This document shows positions 22,410 through 34,434 of a stretch of 64,000 nucleotides of DNA, piece after piece. The DNA is from Maratus speciosus (taxonomy: Eukaryota; Arthropoda; Arachnida; Araneae; Salticidae): positions 16,757,936-16,821,935 of the forward strand of contig OZ010787.1 in the NCBI GenBank assembly GCA_963932465.1, in the 5' to 3' direction. The translations under genes were made by a program, and so were the position numbers. Within the stretch, counting starts at the first letter, position 1, and each line of letters starts with the position of its first letter. Under the pieces are notes generated by a model. That model had not been told where the DNA came from. It did not search any database and saw only the letters and a list, made by a program, of their open reading frames with translations.

Positions 22410-24880
22410 ACATTTGGGTGATTGCATTTGTATTCCTTATACATTATATATTTTCACTTAAGATAATAAAATTTAACATTTTATTTATTTGTTATACATA
22501 AAAATAAAATTTAACGTATTTTATTTATTTGTTATACATAAAATAAAAGTTATAAAAATAAAACATATTTTTAATCAAATGTAACAATGGAATATTAAAT
22601 TACATTTGTAATACTGTGGCATTTCAAAGAAAAAAAAATTAAAAATTGATTTTATATTGCAATAATAATAGGTACAGCAACGTTAACTGAACTCTGAATA
22701 AGTACCTAGTGAAACAACTTGTAAAAGGTAGTATATTCCTTGATGGAAAAAAACTATTGCTCTATGTCTATATTATTTGTATTATCTATATATTAACCCA
22801 ACATTTGGAAGTTTAGATTTTGCAGATATTTGTGCAATATTGGCAACAAATATTTTGCAATTTCTTTATTAATATATCCAACATAAAGTAAATACTTTTT
22901 CAATATTGACATTTTGTTGGAGATAATTACAATGTACTCTTATCAAATTGAGTTAAAAATAAGTATAAAATTAATTTTCATAGTGATAAATAAAACATTA
23001 CAATACAAAGTGCTGATGATAATTTATTAGACTATATAAAAAATGCTTTTACAATGTATAATCTAATTACTTTTGGTACTTAAGTATTATACATGCCAAG
23101 AAGACAAACTGCACCAATAATTGAGCCGATTATACTAATTATGGTAACCCTTATTTTTCCCACTTTCCAACATAGTTGAAAACTCTTTATAACTTCAGTT
23201 TATCTGTCCATTCTCTAACTCTCACAAATATACTCTGATTGCACTGAAACTTTTATATGTGATTAATGTTTACTACAGAATGATCATTATTGACAATGAA
23301 GTGTGTAGCATTTATAATTCGTTTATAGGAAGAGTCAAAAGTATTCCATTACATTACGGTCAATGGGAAAAAATAGTTTCAAGAGGATTTTGATGATGTT
23401 ACACCACTTCAAACCTAATGAAATTGATATGTATTTATGAAGTGCTTTCTCTAGAATATGAGGTGGAAAGCATTTATTACTCATTTACAGAGTAACACAA
23501 AAGAATTCTGTTACATTGATCTTTTGCTAGAGGTGCGATTTAAGTAATGTTATTCATTTTTTAACTGAATTAAATTTTAGTTGAACATGTGGTGTGTACA
23601 AAAGTCTTTAGATAATATACAGGGCTGTACAAAAGAGTTTCGAATACATTTCCATCTATTGGTGAAAATTGCTAAAAGTGAATTTTCTAACTCAAGTAAA
23701 TTTTAAGCTAAGTAGTAGCCTATATATGCAAATCGTACAGGTACAGGGCTACAAAAAATAATTAGGCTACACTTTTGACTATGGAAAGTAAAGTAATAGC
23801 TAAAATTGGATTTTCAACTATGTTATATGTTTTCTAAACTGTTTACTTACATATCATCTTATTTGATGGTGAAGTTTTGTTATAGTTTTCTAGATGTGTT
23901 AGAAAATGTTTCAGAAACTATGTTTGACACATGATTTTTGTTTATTTTCTACATTGTGACTGCATTTTATATTCTGTATTTTTAAGTACGACATAGTTTA
24001 TTTTCTTTCTACATTTTTTTATACTTTGCATTTTGAAAAATGCATTTGAAGGATTACCAAAGAACAGAAAGAGAAACTACTCTATTTCCAAGAGGAATGT
24101 GGTTCTATTATACAAAAATACATGAGTATTCCGATTCTCACAAAATGATATTGTACATCAATAATTATATTATGTAGAAATGCAATGTAGATAAATACAG
24201 AGAGTGTTTTTGAATAAGAAAGACAATTCATATGAGAGAAGCAGAATCTCATTCAGAAATGCATTATAACTATACTAATAAAAGAACAAAGAATAAAGTT
24301 TCACTCTGTCTGTGTGTCCGAGGTGGCTAGCAAAATTTACCGTAGATACAAGGCTGAAAATTTGTGTAGGGGTAGTCCAAGGCCTCTCCTAATGCACCTG
24401 AGACACAAAATTTTAGATTTCAAATAAGTAGCTGAATTATTAATTAAACATTGCAACACACTTTCATAAAAAAATCATTTATTTCATTTTGAGAGGTGAA
24501 AGCGTTTGCACAGGCCAAAGAAACCTGATTTATACAGTTAAACAAAGATGAAGAACCATATGTGGGAATTTATTGTTGTTCTTTTTTAATCTCAAATGGC
24601 CAAACTATATAGTATAGTTAAAAACAGAAGACATATTCTGAAAGAACTTACTTTTAAGTCTTAAATGCTGTAATCAGTTTGAAAAAACACTAATGTTGAC
24701 ACTTAGAAAAAAAAAAGTTTAAAAATGGTTCGTTTTTGTAGTTCTCTTTTTCTACCAAATGGCATTGCTTCCAAGACGCAATTTTGGCGGTACTGGTTAA
24801 CAAAGAATATGTATGTAAAGCCGAGACCTTTTTCTCTATTTAGGTGCAATTGTTTTTTCAACAATACGAATTTTAACCCC
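22410..24880. other. Gene-free interval with degenerate ~200-bp repeats
   Basis: Between about 23190 and 23900 phrases such as AAAAGTATTCCATTACATTA, AAAAGAATTCTGTTACATTG and AAAAGAGTTTCGAATACATT recur about every 200-300 bp, suggesting an old diverged tandem array. Direct repeats of TTAACGTATTTTATTTATTT occur near 22500. No coding motif was seen. Confidence 0.4.
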
Positions 24881-25600
24881 TTTGAAAAAATTTGCAATTG
24901 CAGGTGACTTTGAACCTTATGTAGAAGATCTTTTTTCTATCTTAAAAGTGCCTAAAAGTCCAGATTTTGACACGAACTGCAGGCTGGATTTACATCCCCT
25001 ATACTAAAATTTCTAAACATTCGGACGAGTAGAAGCATTTCTTACAAAATAAAATGTGTGAAAATTTCAATGAAAACAATAAAAAACAACGGGTTTTGCT
25101 CGACTTCAGCTCAAGATTTCACTATTAAATATGGATTTTTTTTTTACAAAATTTTAAAGAAGGCTTGGATACAGTTATACTTATAATTTATTAAACTATT
25201 AGAGAAATCGGTGATAAAAACTATTTTTTGTTTGTTATGCTAACAAAACTGAGCTGGGAAAATAAAAAAAGCCAGAAGAAAACATATTCCTTTTTCAACT
25301 AGATATTGATATTTTTCAAGTGCTTTCTCACAGGGTGCATAACAATCATATTTGTGACTGCTGAAAATATCAAAGAGTTCAGACAATAAGGACTAGTATT
25401 TTTAACTACTGAAATAGACCAAATGAAAAAAAATCTTTTTATGAGCCATTTTACCACTAAATATCAATATTTTTTCCAGATTGTTTCACACAGGCTATGA
25501 AAATATTATGTTTTTATCTCATAAAAATTTTTAAATGTTTGGACAATAACAACTATTTTTTAAAGACATTTAAAATAACGGACAGCCCCTGTCCCTCCCT
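24880..25600 (+). repeat. Diverged ~160-bp repeats
   Basis: Segments like GATAAAAACTATTTTTT, GACAATAAGGACTAGTATTT and GACAATAACAACTATTTTTT recur near 25213, 25383 and 25541, with ATATTGATATTTTTCAAG/ATATCAATATTTTTTCCAG and TTTCTCACAGGG/TTTCACACAGGC before them. A related unit appears at 27600-27690 (CACTGCTAAACATCAG, TTTTTTACACAGTCAG). Confidence 0.45.
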
Positions 25601-26120
25601 CCTTTTTTCTGGCATATTTCAAAATTACTCAGTGACGCTGAAAAACAGAATAACATCATATACTTTAAATTCTCTTTGCAACACTGCAAACTATGACACG
25701 ACAATCCCAGAACAGGTGAGACACCCCAATTGACGACTTTTCTGACACGCGGCAACAACCTCACGTACGCCAACCTGAAAACTGATGTGATTGATCCACT
25801 TTCCGGACTGCCGCCAGACTGTTTTTTACTATGTCATCGTCCTGGAATCATGGGAAATACAACAGTTATAAATAACGATGCATTAGAAAACACAGGAAAG
25901 CTCATTGTTATGAGATTCAAAATAAAACAAATGATTTCAACATAAATTTATGGAAAAATGTTAAATTTTTAAACTACCTTTCTAAATCAGAGTAATGATT
26001 CAATGATTAAAATTTTCATTTTTCAACAACTTTCAGAAAAAGTCATGCGTCATTTCAATCTTTTAAAGCACCTACCTATATCAGAGTAAACATTGAACAA
26101 TTCATTTCTAATTTACGGAA

Positions 26121-26680
26121 GTATGAACGCTTCGCGTTCATTAATATATATATATATCACTGAATACAGCAATATACTAGTTCTGCAGCAATCTGAAAAA
26201 TGCAAGAAACTCCTTAAAGCGGCAGTTAGTAAATTGACGTATGAATGCTATGCGTTCATAAATTTAAAAAAAATCACTGAATTCAGCAAACTAGTTGTGC
26301 AGCAATCTGAAAAATGCACGAAACTTGTTAACACATTGAGTGCCACAGTGACTGACACTGAAGCTGAAAAATTTTCGATGTTTTAAGTAACTTTTACGAA
26401 AGTATAATCCTGTAATAAATAAAAGGTAAGTAAATTTTAAATAAATTTTTAAGGTAATTACTTAAAACAATATATATAGTTTTAGTTTTATATCATATTT
26501 TAGACTGTCAGTCATCAGTGAATGACGGGTTCTAAACGAAAGTTCAGTGTCAGTCACTGGTGACTGACATGGCACTTAACGTGTTAAAGTAGCAACTAGT
26601 AAATGCAGATATGAACGCTACACATTCGATTCAGCAAACTAGCCGTGCAGCAATCTCAAAATGTACAAAACTCGTAAGGC
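26121..26680 (+). repeat. Three tandem units of ~116 bp, one interrupted
   Basis: Units start with (G/A)TATGAA(C/T)GCT at 26121, 26239 and 26609 and carry AGCAATCTGAAAAATGCA(A/C)G and AAACT..TTAAAG(C/T).GCA. The second unit is longer by exactly the 252-bp MITE plus TTAA. Without that the spacing is 118 and 114 bp. A frame over 26093-26386 follows the repeat and is not a gene. Confidence 0.8.
26332..26583. mobile_element. piggyBac-type MITE, 252 bp
   Basis: TTAA at 26328-26331 and 26584-26587 flank CACATTGAGTGCCACAGTGA on the left and, reverse-complemented, CACGTTAAGTGCCATGTCAG on the right; both continue into a CAGTGACTGACACTGAA segment. The neighbouring tandem unit shows the uninterrupted TTAA at the same place, giving an internal empty site. 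Confidence 0.85.
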
Positions 26681-27769
26681 CTGCATGCATGAGAAATATA
26701 CAATAAACAATAAAACATTAAAAGAAAATATGCATAAAATTATTAACATACCTTAACAGACGTCTCCTTTCTTGAAACCCAACTCTAAAAAATGCTGAAG
26801 TGCCATAATTTCACAAATTTCCAGTCGTCGATAAACTTCATTTAACTTTCCAGCAAAAAAAATGAACAAATACTCACAATTTCAAACTAAATCACACAGT
26901 TACTTGCAAATTTTACAACTAAAAACAGCACAAAAAATTGAACAAATATTAACAATATCAAACTTTGCCTTGCCATAATTTTAATTTTACAATTAAAAAC
27001 CAATACAAAATGTCTCCCTTCTAAAGAACTATCCTTAGTACAAATTACAAAACATGCAGAGTTGAGTTGTTAAAACACCGCTGAGCTAATTTTTCAATCT
27101 CAAATTTCAGAATACATCATCAATGACGTCAATAAAATAATGTTTTCAGGTAGGCGTAACCAAAAATACAAAAAAAGTGATACTACCAGAAGAAATGATT
27201 TATCGCCTTGCCAAATTGATGGTCGCTAAGTGTCTCACTTGCTCTGGGATTCAGCCCAAACTATTTTTTAAAATATGAAAATTAACCCTTTGAAAAAAAT
27301 TCAGCCCCCAAAGTCAAATTTCATTTTTTCCGCAGGATTAACATCATTTAACATATTTTGAATAAAAAAATATACTTAATTTTATACAATAGCTCTGCAA
27401 TTTTAAATCTATATATTAACCTTTTAGCTAATGATCAAGTATCAATTTGGTTCAGGTATAGTCGGATTTAGGGAGAAATAATCAATTTGAAAATTTAAAA
27501 AATCGACTTAGGATTTCGATATGAAAAAAAAAAAAGAATAGTTATGCATAAATCAGTGATTTTTGCACTTATCAATATTTTAGAACAAAAATACATTTCT
27601 CATTGAAGTTATTTTGAGCCTTTTCACTGCTAAACATCAGTTTTTTTGTTTTTTTTTTACTGATTTTTTACACAGTCAGCGGGCATTTATTTCAAACAAA
27701 ATTGAATCTTTTCATAAAAAATCATACAAATTTAAGGTTCATTTAAGAATATTATTACTGTTGATTTCT

Positions 27770-28010
27770 TCATCCTTGTCTGACACTTTAATGTCATGTA
27801 ATTCTTTTTTTCTTTTCAGCTAATGCAGCAATTATTTCTTCATCTGTCATCACATCTTCACCTATGCAAATATACTCGCCAAGCAATGTCTGTGAAAGGA
27901 TTTCCCATTTTTCCGTCTCTTCTATTAAATTAGTCATCATTTCAGATTCTGTTTCATAAGTTTTTGACTCACCTTTCATAGAATTCTACACAGAAACTGC
28001 GAACAGACTT
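27770..28010 (-). pseudogene. Possible C-terminal fragment of a pogo/Tigger-like transposase
   Basis: On the minus strand the frame 27979-27794 ends in GEYICIGEDVMTDEEIIAAL followed by AEKKK; a one-base shift continues as ELHDIKVSDKDEEINS. The pattern D..LT.EEII..V followed by an acidic stretch is seen after the DDE domain in Tigger/jerky-like transposases. The fragment is short and the similarity generic, so it may be chance. No matching DDE block was found upstream on that strand. Confidence 0.35.
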
Positions 28011-29228
28011 TCAATTATATTAGCCAGGTAGTGAAGTAAAGATTGTCACTTCCTTCACTTAAAGATCGGGATTTCTGAAACGTGGTTTATATCATTATCA
28101 ATACATTCAAACAAGTAACGTTAAAAAAAAATTCCTTCACCCAAATTTTCATTGTGACCAATCCATAGCTCATATGCTCAGTATGGAAAAACTTCCACAT
28201 ATGAGAGGACAAAGAAAAACAGGGATTACTCAGGAATTCAGTATTTCACCATTTCCAGAAAACTCTTTTCCACTTCATGTCATTTCAAACCATGAGAAAA
28301 ATTCCATTTTCAATAAGAGGATGTGTCATGTAAGTTTGAAATATCAAAAATTTGCACAAGTAATCATGTTTTGATGTTGAAGCAAAAAAAATTGCTTGCC
28401 TTTGGCAAGATTTTGTGAAATTGTACTTCTTGTTAAATGTATTAATTAACATTGATTTTCAGACTTATCTGATGGAACCAGGGGTATAGTGGAGGGTATA
28501 TGGCATATGCCTTCTGGATTTAAGAAGCTCTGTATACCCTCTGTTTCTGAAATAAAACTATAGCGCATACTCTAGGCATGACGTTCATGACTTTAGCATA
28601 TACTATCTGTTCTTTTACGACTACAACTCTGGATGGGACCTTAATTATTATTTCATGTTAACGAGGTTCAGCTGTATTTGTTTTTTAGTTGTTTAGATGC
28701 TTTTGCTTTAGTTGTATTTTAGTTTTAGCATATTTAAGAATATTTCTGATACAAAATTTGTTAAATAAACAAGCTGCAGACATCAACTTAATAACTTACT
28801 AAACTTTAACAAAAGATAACACCATGTTTAATTATGATTGTTTACTTTTGTTGAAATTTATATACTGCAATAATCTTAAATAAAAATTTTGTTATATTTT
28901 AATGGGTTTAATAATTCTCAGGCAGTGTTAAGTGAGTTTGAATCGGAAACAGTATTCCACAAAGAAAAAGGATGGGCAATTGGCAGCCATTTTTAGGGAT
29001 CTATCTTCTTGGCATGGAAAATACACAAGTAACCTTAATTTCTTTAAGGAAAATGTTGTGCAGTAAATTAAACATAGCAAAAAGAATTTTGTGAAAAGAA
29101 TCCTGAAATTTTTACAGTAAAAACAAGTTTATTATAGGCGACATGGCATAACACAGTGCATTTTCGCTCCAAATATTATACGCAATCACAAAAATGAAAC
29201 AGTAAGCAATGAATTTTTTTTTATTTCT
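28011..29228. other. No gene seen
   Basis: AT-rich sequence with short frames (28174-28374) lacking family motifs. GGGGTATAGTGGAGGGTATA near 28480 and CTGTATACCCTCTGTTTCTG near 28530 form a weak inverted pair. Confidence 0.4.
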
Positions 29229-29688
29229 TATAGGGTAGATGTGCCAGTAATGGACACCCCTTGATGTTTTGGGTTCGTAAAGAAATAACTAATAAATATT
29301 TAGCTTTAATTACTTTTTATGATTCCTCCTTGCATGTTTTATAAAACTGGGTTATTGTTGACACTTTTAATCAATCCAATCAGAAAGCAGAAAATAATGT
29401 TTCAAAGTTTCTCTGTTTTTCTGTGAAAGTCTTAATGTAGAGGCTAACAGCTGGCTTCATTTAATTAATTTATATATTATTTATTTTCTTGCAAAATTTG
29501 AATGTTTTTGTTTGAGTAGCAATAGAAAACTTAGAATTTTATATACTAATGGCCATTTACAAAATTTCATTTATTTTTAAGGTTTTAAGAGGGGGTGTCC
29601 ATTACTGGGATGATTAATTAGTCATTTTCCAGTAATGCACACCCCATGTAGGCATTGCTAAAAATGCAATTTCAGTAATGTTTATAGT

Positions 29689-31259
29689 CATGGTTGTAAT
29701 TTTAACCGGTCAAAATTGATTTTGACCAGGACACTGGATAAAAGTGGTTTTAACCGTCCAAAATTGGTCAAAAGTGGTCAGAAATGGTCAAAACTGCTAA
29801 AAATGGTCTTAATTTTAATAATTTTTTCTTTCCAATTAAAAGTAACTTAGTAAGTAATAAAAATAACAGGCAGTTAAAAAAATAATACACTGATAAGTTA
29901 AGGAGGCTCATTACTAAAATATGCTTATGCAATACAATAAGAAAGCTAGATCCATAATTGCATCCCATGCTTTCATTGTTAATTGTGTATCAACAGGGAA
30001 AAAGTCATTCTTCCTTTCAGCTGTTGATACAGGGGTATCTAAAAAAACTGCCCAGTATTGTTTAAAACTAGCAGCTGATGCTAAAGAAGATGTAGAAAAC
30101 AAGTGTGTAAAGTAAGAAGTTTTGTAAGTGACAATGAAAACAAGATTAAACGCATGAGAGAAGATTTTAAAAATGCATATAGAGACGAACTGTTTATTTC
30201 TTATGGATGTGCTGCACATTACTTGAATCTTGTAGGACAAGATACTACAAAATTAGTTCAATAATGAAGATATTATTGAAAGGAAAAATTGCAGATGAGC
30301 ATGAAGGATGATATTGATGATAACATTGTTAAAATCATTAACAATGTAGGCATATACAAAGTAGTAAAATATTTACAAAATCAATAATTTTCCTTGCTAT
30401 AGATAAACTTCAAAAAGAAGATGCTACTATATCTGATGCATGCGACGAATGGTTATGATTGCTAAAAGAGAAAGATCTTGAAACTTATTCTAAAATGATA
30501 GTCTCAATTTAATGAAAATGTTACCCCAGTTCATTTTCTGGCTTATATGCTTAATGCTGTCAACATGAGTAAAAGTATTGATGAAGAGAAGCAAGAAATA
30601 GCAAGGCAATGGTTACACGATAATATTGATCCTAACTTTTTGCCTCATGATTGCATTTCAAGCAGAACCCTTACCATATCCAAAATCCTGTTTTTCTGAT
30701 AGTGTAAAAGATACAATTGGGCCTGATATCTGGTGCATAGCAATGAAGAAGGTTAAAGGAATTGATATAAAATTTGTTGAATTCACATTACATCTAATGA
30801 ATTGTTGTGCCAGATCGTCATCAATCGAAAGACTGTTTTCTAAATTTGGAATAATCCAAAATAAATTATAAAACCCTCTAAGTTTAGATACAACCACAAA
30901 ACTTGTTGCTTGTAATCAATTTTTAAATTCAATACAAATTACATAAAAACGTAAAAAAGCTTGTGTAAAATAATAATTAAAACATTTGTGTTGCATGAGT
31001 ATCTTGGTGTTATGTTATTTATGTTATGACTTTTTAAATTTGGTATTTACTGGTGTTATGTTACTTATATTATGACATTTTTAACAAATGTTAACTTAGT
31101 TTTTAACATATGCTAGTAAAACATATTTGATTAGTAGTAAATAAATTGAATAGTCAATTTCAGAGGTTAAAATGGTCAAAATCAATTTTGACCAGGACGG
31201 TTAAAACCGGTTTAAACCACTGGTTAAAACCGCCATGGTTAAAACCGAGACAACCCTGT
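29689..31259 (+). mobile_element. hAT element with dead transposase, nested
   Basis: The left end CATGGTTGTAATTTTAACC and right end, reverse-complemented, ACAGGGTTGTCTCGGTTTTAACC-like match loosely. Inside both, TCAAAATTGATTTTGACC-type sequence is shared. TTTATAGT (29681-29688) and ATTATAGT (31260-31267) differ at one base and are a probable 8-bp TSD. The interior encodes a recognisable hAT protein. Confidence 0.75.
29921..30945 (+). pseudogene. hAT transposase remnant (DUF659 plus hAT dimerisation domain)
   Basis: Two blocks are clear. After a frame change near 30110, RSFVSDNENKIKRMREDF and SYGCAAHYLNLVGQDTT (CAAHYLNL at 30208-30231) match the DUF659 pattern V.D...N......GC.AH.LNL, which includes part of the RNase-H-like catalytic core. 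At 30797-30945, MNCCARSSSIERLFSKFGII followed by QNKL matches the C-terminal hAT dimerisation block (SS..ERLFS..G......L). The segment between has stops and shifts, and the N-terminal BED finger is not seen. The fragment is about 330 codons against roughly 550-700 for full proteins. Confidence 0.85.
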
Positions 31260-31786
31260 ATTATAGTGCATAAAATATTTTGACTTAACTGCAAACCTAA
31301 ATAATCAAATTTAATTTTTAAATTATACTTACCAAAATGTAATAACACCAAAACTTTTATAAATAGCTGCTTTTAAGTTATTTTATGTGATTAATAAAAT
31401 TTCAATATTTTATTCTTTTTTAATGTATATGTACCTTGCATATTATTTTATAATCTGGCAATCAAACCAGCAAGGAAGAAGAAAATATTGTTTAAAAGCA
31501 TAGTCAAAGAGGGGCTCATGGGGCTTAATCCCTCTCCATTTAAATAAAAACAAGTTACAGAAGCTATTAAAAATTTATTTTCTGTATTAAATGTTTCCTT
31601 ATTCACCTCTGACAAAAAAGAAAAAAAAATGTAATAATTAATGAAAGTTATGGGTAATATTCATGAAACTGGTAAATCTACAGATCAGTGGCTTCAAACA
31701 TCAGTTCTACAGTTTTATTTTAAAATCATTTTATTTAGTATTTAAAATATTCAACTCACAATATCACTTCTTTCATATTTGTAATA

Positions 31787-32566
31787 CAGTAGACTCCCTT
31801 AAATCCGCGAACGCCTAAAATCCGCATACTTTTTCAGATGTAAACAATGAAATCTACAGTTAAGTTGCAGGAACAAAATTCAAGATGGCGCCGAGATCAG
31901 CGACTACCGCAATGTTTTTTTTTTTTTACTAAATTGTTTGTTAATCATTCTCTTTTGGCTATTACAGCTGATTTATTACTAAATAAATTTACATTACTTT
32001 TGATTTTGATATAAATTAGCATATCTATATAAAAAATTCCAGGGTTCGAAATGGAAAAATCCACGAACCGGAATGCTATTTTTAAATTATTGTTCGCAGA
32101 TTTTTTTTATTTTTTATTATAGACAAATTTATTAATAAACATACAAAGCAGTATAAGAAAAGCATTCAAGACTCTAAATAACAATGAAAAAAGTTACTAA
32201 AGATAAAAGAGCTAAGAACGAATAATGATGTATCGATCGTACAATCGTTTTACCACTAGATGGCAGCATAGGACTTTTGGAATCGAATTGAATCGATTTC
32301 ATCGCTAATAATTTAATATTTTTCAAATTTTTATTTTACATAATTATTTTAATAATTACTTACATTTAAACTAATAAATTATTTTTATATTTTACTTATT
32401 TTAATGTTTCAGTTTATTGTAAGCATTCATTATAATTTCCCTTGCTTAACCACCAATCCAATTAATGTTTCAAAAATGTAAACAAATCAATGACCAGAAA
32501 TCCACAAAATTCTAAAATCCGCACAACCTCTAGTCCCAAGCTGTGCGGATTTGAGGGAGTCTACTG
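31787..32566. mobile_element. Tigger-type MITE, 780 bp, same family as 16613-20216
   Basis: Ends CAGTAGACTCCCTTAAATCC and, reverse-complemented right, CAGTAGACTCCCTCAAATCC differ at one base in 20, with TA at 31785-31786 and 32567-32568. Its uninterrupted structure shows what the 3.6-kb copy looks like without nested insertions. No open transposase remains. Confidence 0.9.
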
Positions 32567-32807
32567 TATTAATTATTATAAATGATATATCAAGTAGTCT
32601 CTGGAATAATTGTTAAAAATAGTGAGACTAAACATTAATATTCCAAAACTTTTTTGTTTAATTACAGGGGAAAGTAACCAGTGTTTGATAGTCACCCAGT
32701 GTTTGATAATTTTCAACAAAATTACTTATTATAAGGTTTACAGACCATGGAGTCACATATTCTTCATTCCCTGTGATAGTTCATGCCTTTATCTTCATTT
32801 ACAACTA

Positions 32808-33260
32808 CCGGGTGTCCCAAAAAGGACTGACTGATTTTAAAATTCAATAACTTGCAAACGGTGACAGATATTTAAAAAATTCTTGCAGGAGGGTTATGCA
32901 TAAGGTCAAAAGTTTTATTACAGTGATTTTCGATTTTAGTTCGAATTACAAACAATAGATGGCGCTGTAAGCAATAGTCGCTAAATACAGGCTCGAATTC
33001 TGGTCCTTTCTCTTGTTCCATGCTGAAAAAGGAGATGGAAATGTATTATCCGGGCCACAAAGTACCAAAAATCGAGCCTGAATTCAGCGTCTATTGATCG
33101 CAGCGCCATCTATTGTTTGTAATTCAAACTAAAAGTGAAAATCACTGTAAAAAAACTTTTGACCTTATGCATAACTCTCCTGCAAGAATTTTTTAAATAT
33201 CTGTCACCGTTTGCAAGTTATTGAATTTTAAAATCAGTCAGTCCTTTTTGGGACACCCGG
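32808..33260. mobile_element. Palindromic MITE of TA-inserting type, 453 bp
   Basis: The left end CCGGGTGTCCCAAAAAGGAC is the exact reverse complement of the right end over 20 bases, and inverted identity continues about 190 bp inward (for example TAGATGGCGCTG against CAGCGCCATCTA). TA flanks it at 32806-32807 and 33261-33262. The loop is about 70 bp. It sits just inside the PHD-carrying element. Confidence 0.88.
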
Positions 33261-33902
33261 TAAGTTTTGTTCTTCTTCTTTAAGAAATTGTTTTGGAATT
33301 AAGTTGCTGAAAAATTAGTCTGGCGTTTGGCAGTCACCGTAGTCAGTTCTTATAAGAAATCTGAGAGATAAGAATGTAACATACTATTGTGTAGAGCTTT
33401 AATTCTTTTTTCTTATGGTCCAAGTTTCTGCTTCCTAACCCTAACCTGAAAGCAGAGAGGCCACATTCAATTACTGGTTTAGAAAACTTTCAATTTAACT
33501 AGTGTTTGATAATATATTTGAAACAATGGCTTTTTAATTTTCCAGTTATTGAGACCTTTAATTTTACTGTTAAAATAAAAGAATTTTGTAGCTGATAAAA
33601 TATTAAGACAGAATAAGATAATTTTATGTTTCTTGATAGGCCTGCCAGGGCTGTTTGCTCATAGGAAATTTTCTGATTTCAAGAATTTTTAGAACTATTT
33701 TTCAATTATTGTTGGGTAATGAAAATTTAGAAACTATCTAGAGTATCTATTTATAAAATATTTTCAGTATTTAAAAAATGTCTTAGTTATATATTTTATT
33801 GCTTACAATGAAAAAAAATCATAAAAATGTTAACTGTACCTCCAGGCCTTTTTTTTTGGAAATTTGTATATAAATTCAGGATGTTATACACTGCTGAACA
33901 CA

Positions 33903-33980
33903 GTGGCGTATCCAATTGGTGGGCTGATGGCGCTGCAGCCCTCCCCTTCACCCCCCCACCCCCCGAAATTTTTAGGAAAT
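33903..33980 (+). mobile_element. Unpaired hAT-like end (CAGTGGCG type)
   Basis: CAGTGGCGTATCCAATTGGT followed by a C-rich run resembles the ends of the 39574-58572 element. No matching right end and no 8-bp duplication were found, so it is a fragment. Confidence 0.45.
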
Positions 33981-34205
33981 ATGACATTATAACATTACAA
34001 GTTTAATTACGAAAGTTTAGCAAAATGTAAGGAAACCTGCCAAGATTAAATTCAAAAGGAAGTGGAAATATTCGGATTTAGACAGTTTTTCATCTTAGAA
34101 GAAAGTGCGTTATTTTGAAAAGACCACAAAATTTTCCATTTCAGTCAAGTTTCTGTTATACACAGAAAAAACAACTATAAGAAGAAACTTATTTTTAACG
34201 ATGAA

Positions 34206-34434
34206 GGAGAGTGGATGTGTAAGATCTGCTGCAAGATTTATTCTTCTGAATTTGATTTTAAACATTCGGAGACATTGGATAGAGTGTGATGATTGTGAAA
34301 GTACATTTCACTACAAATGCATTCCAAAAACACATTTGGAGGCATTCAGGATTGATGAGAGTGGTGAAGATGAGTTCCAGTTTATCTGCCACATTTGTGC
34401 AACTGATATTGACTCTGAGTCTAACATAGATTAA
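34206..34434 (+). pseudogene. Broken PHD-type zinc finger of a transposon protein
   Basis: PHD fingers bind two zinc ions through a C4-H-C3 pattern. Frame 1 reads WMCKICCKIYSSEFDFKHSE (first C-x2-C at 34218-34229). A one-base shift near 34272 leads into HWIECDDCESTFHYKC (C-x2-C, then H-x2-C) and FICHICATDIDSESNID (last C-x2-C), stop at 34432-34434. The WIECDDC..TFHYKC core is diagnostic. C-terminal PHD-like fingers are common on pogo/Tigger-type transposases of arthropods, and the position near the right end of the 32667-35024 element fits that. A captured host chromatin gene fragment is the alternative. No DDE domain was seen. Confidence 0.75.

Larger units (their letters stand above)
25703..27251. 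mobile_element. Interval closed by 22-bp inverted repeats, element type unknown
   Basis: AATCCCAGAACAGGTGAGAC at 25703 matches the reverse complement of 27230-27251 (AATCCCAGAGCAAGTGAGAC), with two differences. No direct duplication is visible at the flanks, so the exact boundaries are open. The interior holds the 118-bp tandem array and a piggyBac MITE. Confidence 0.5.
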
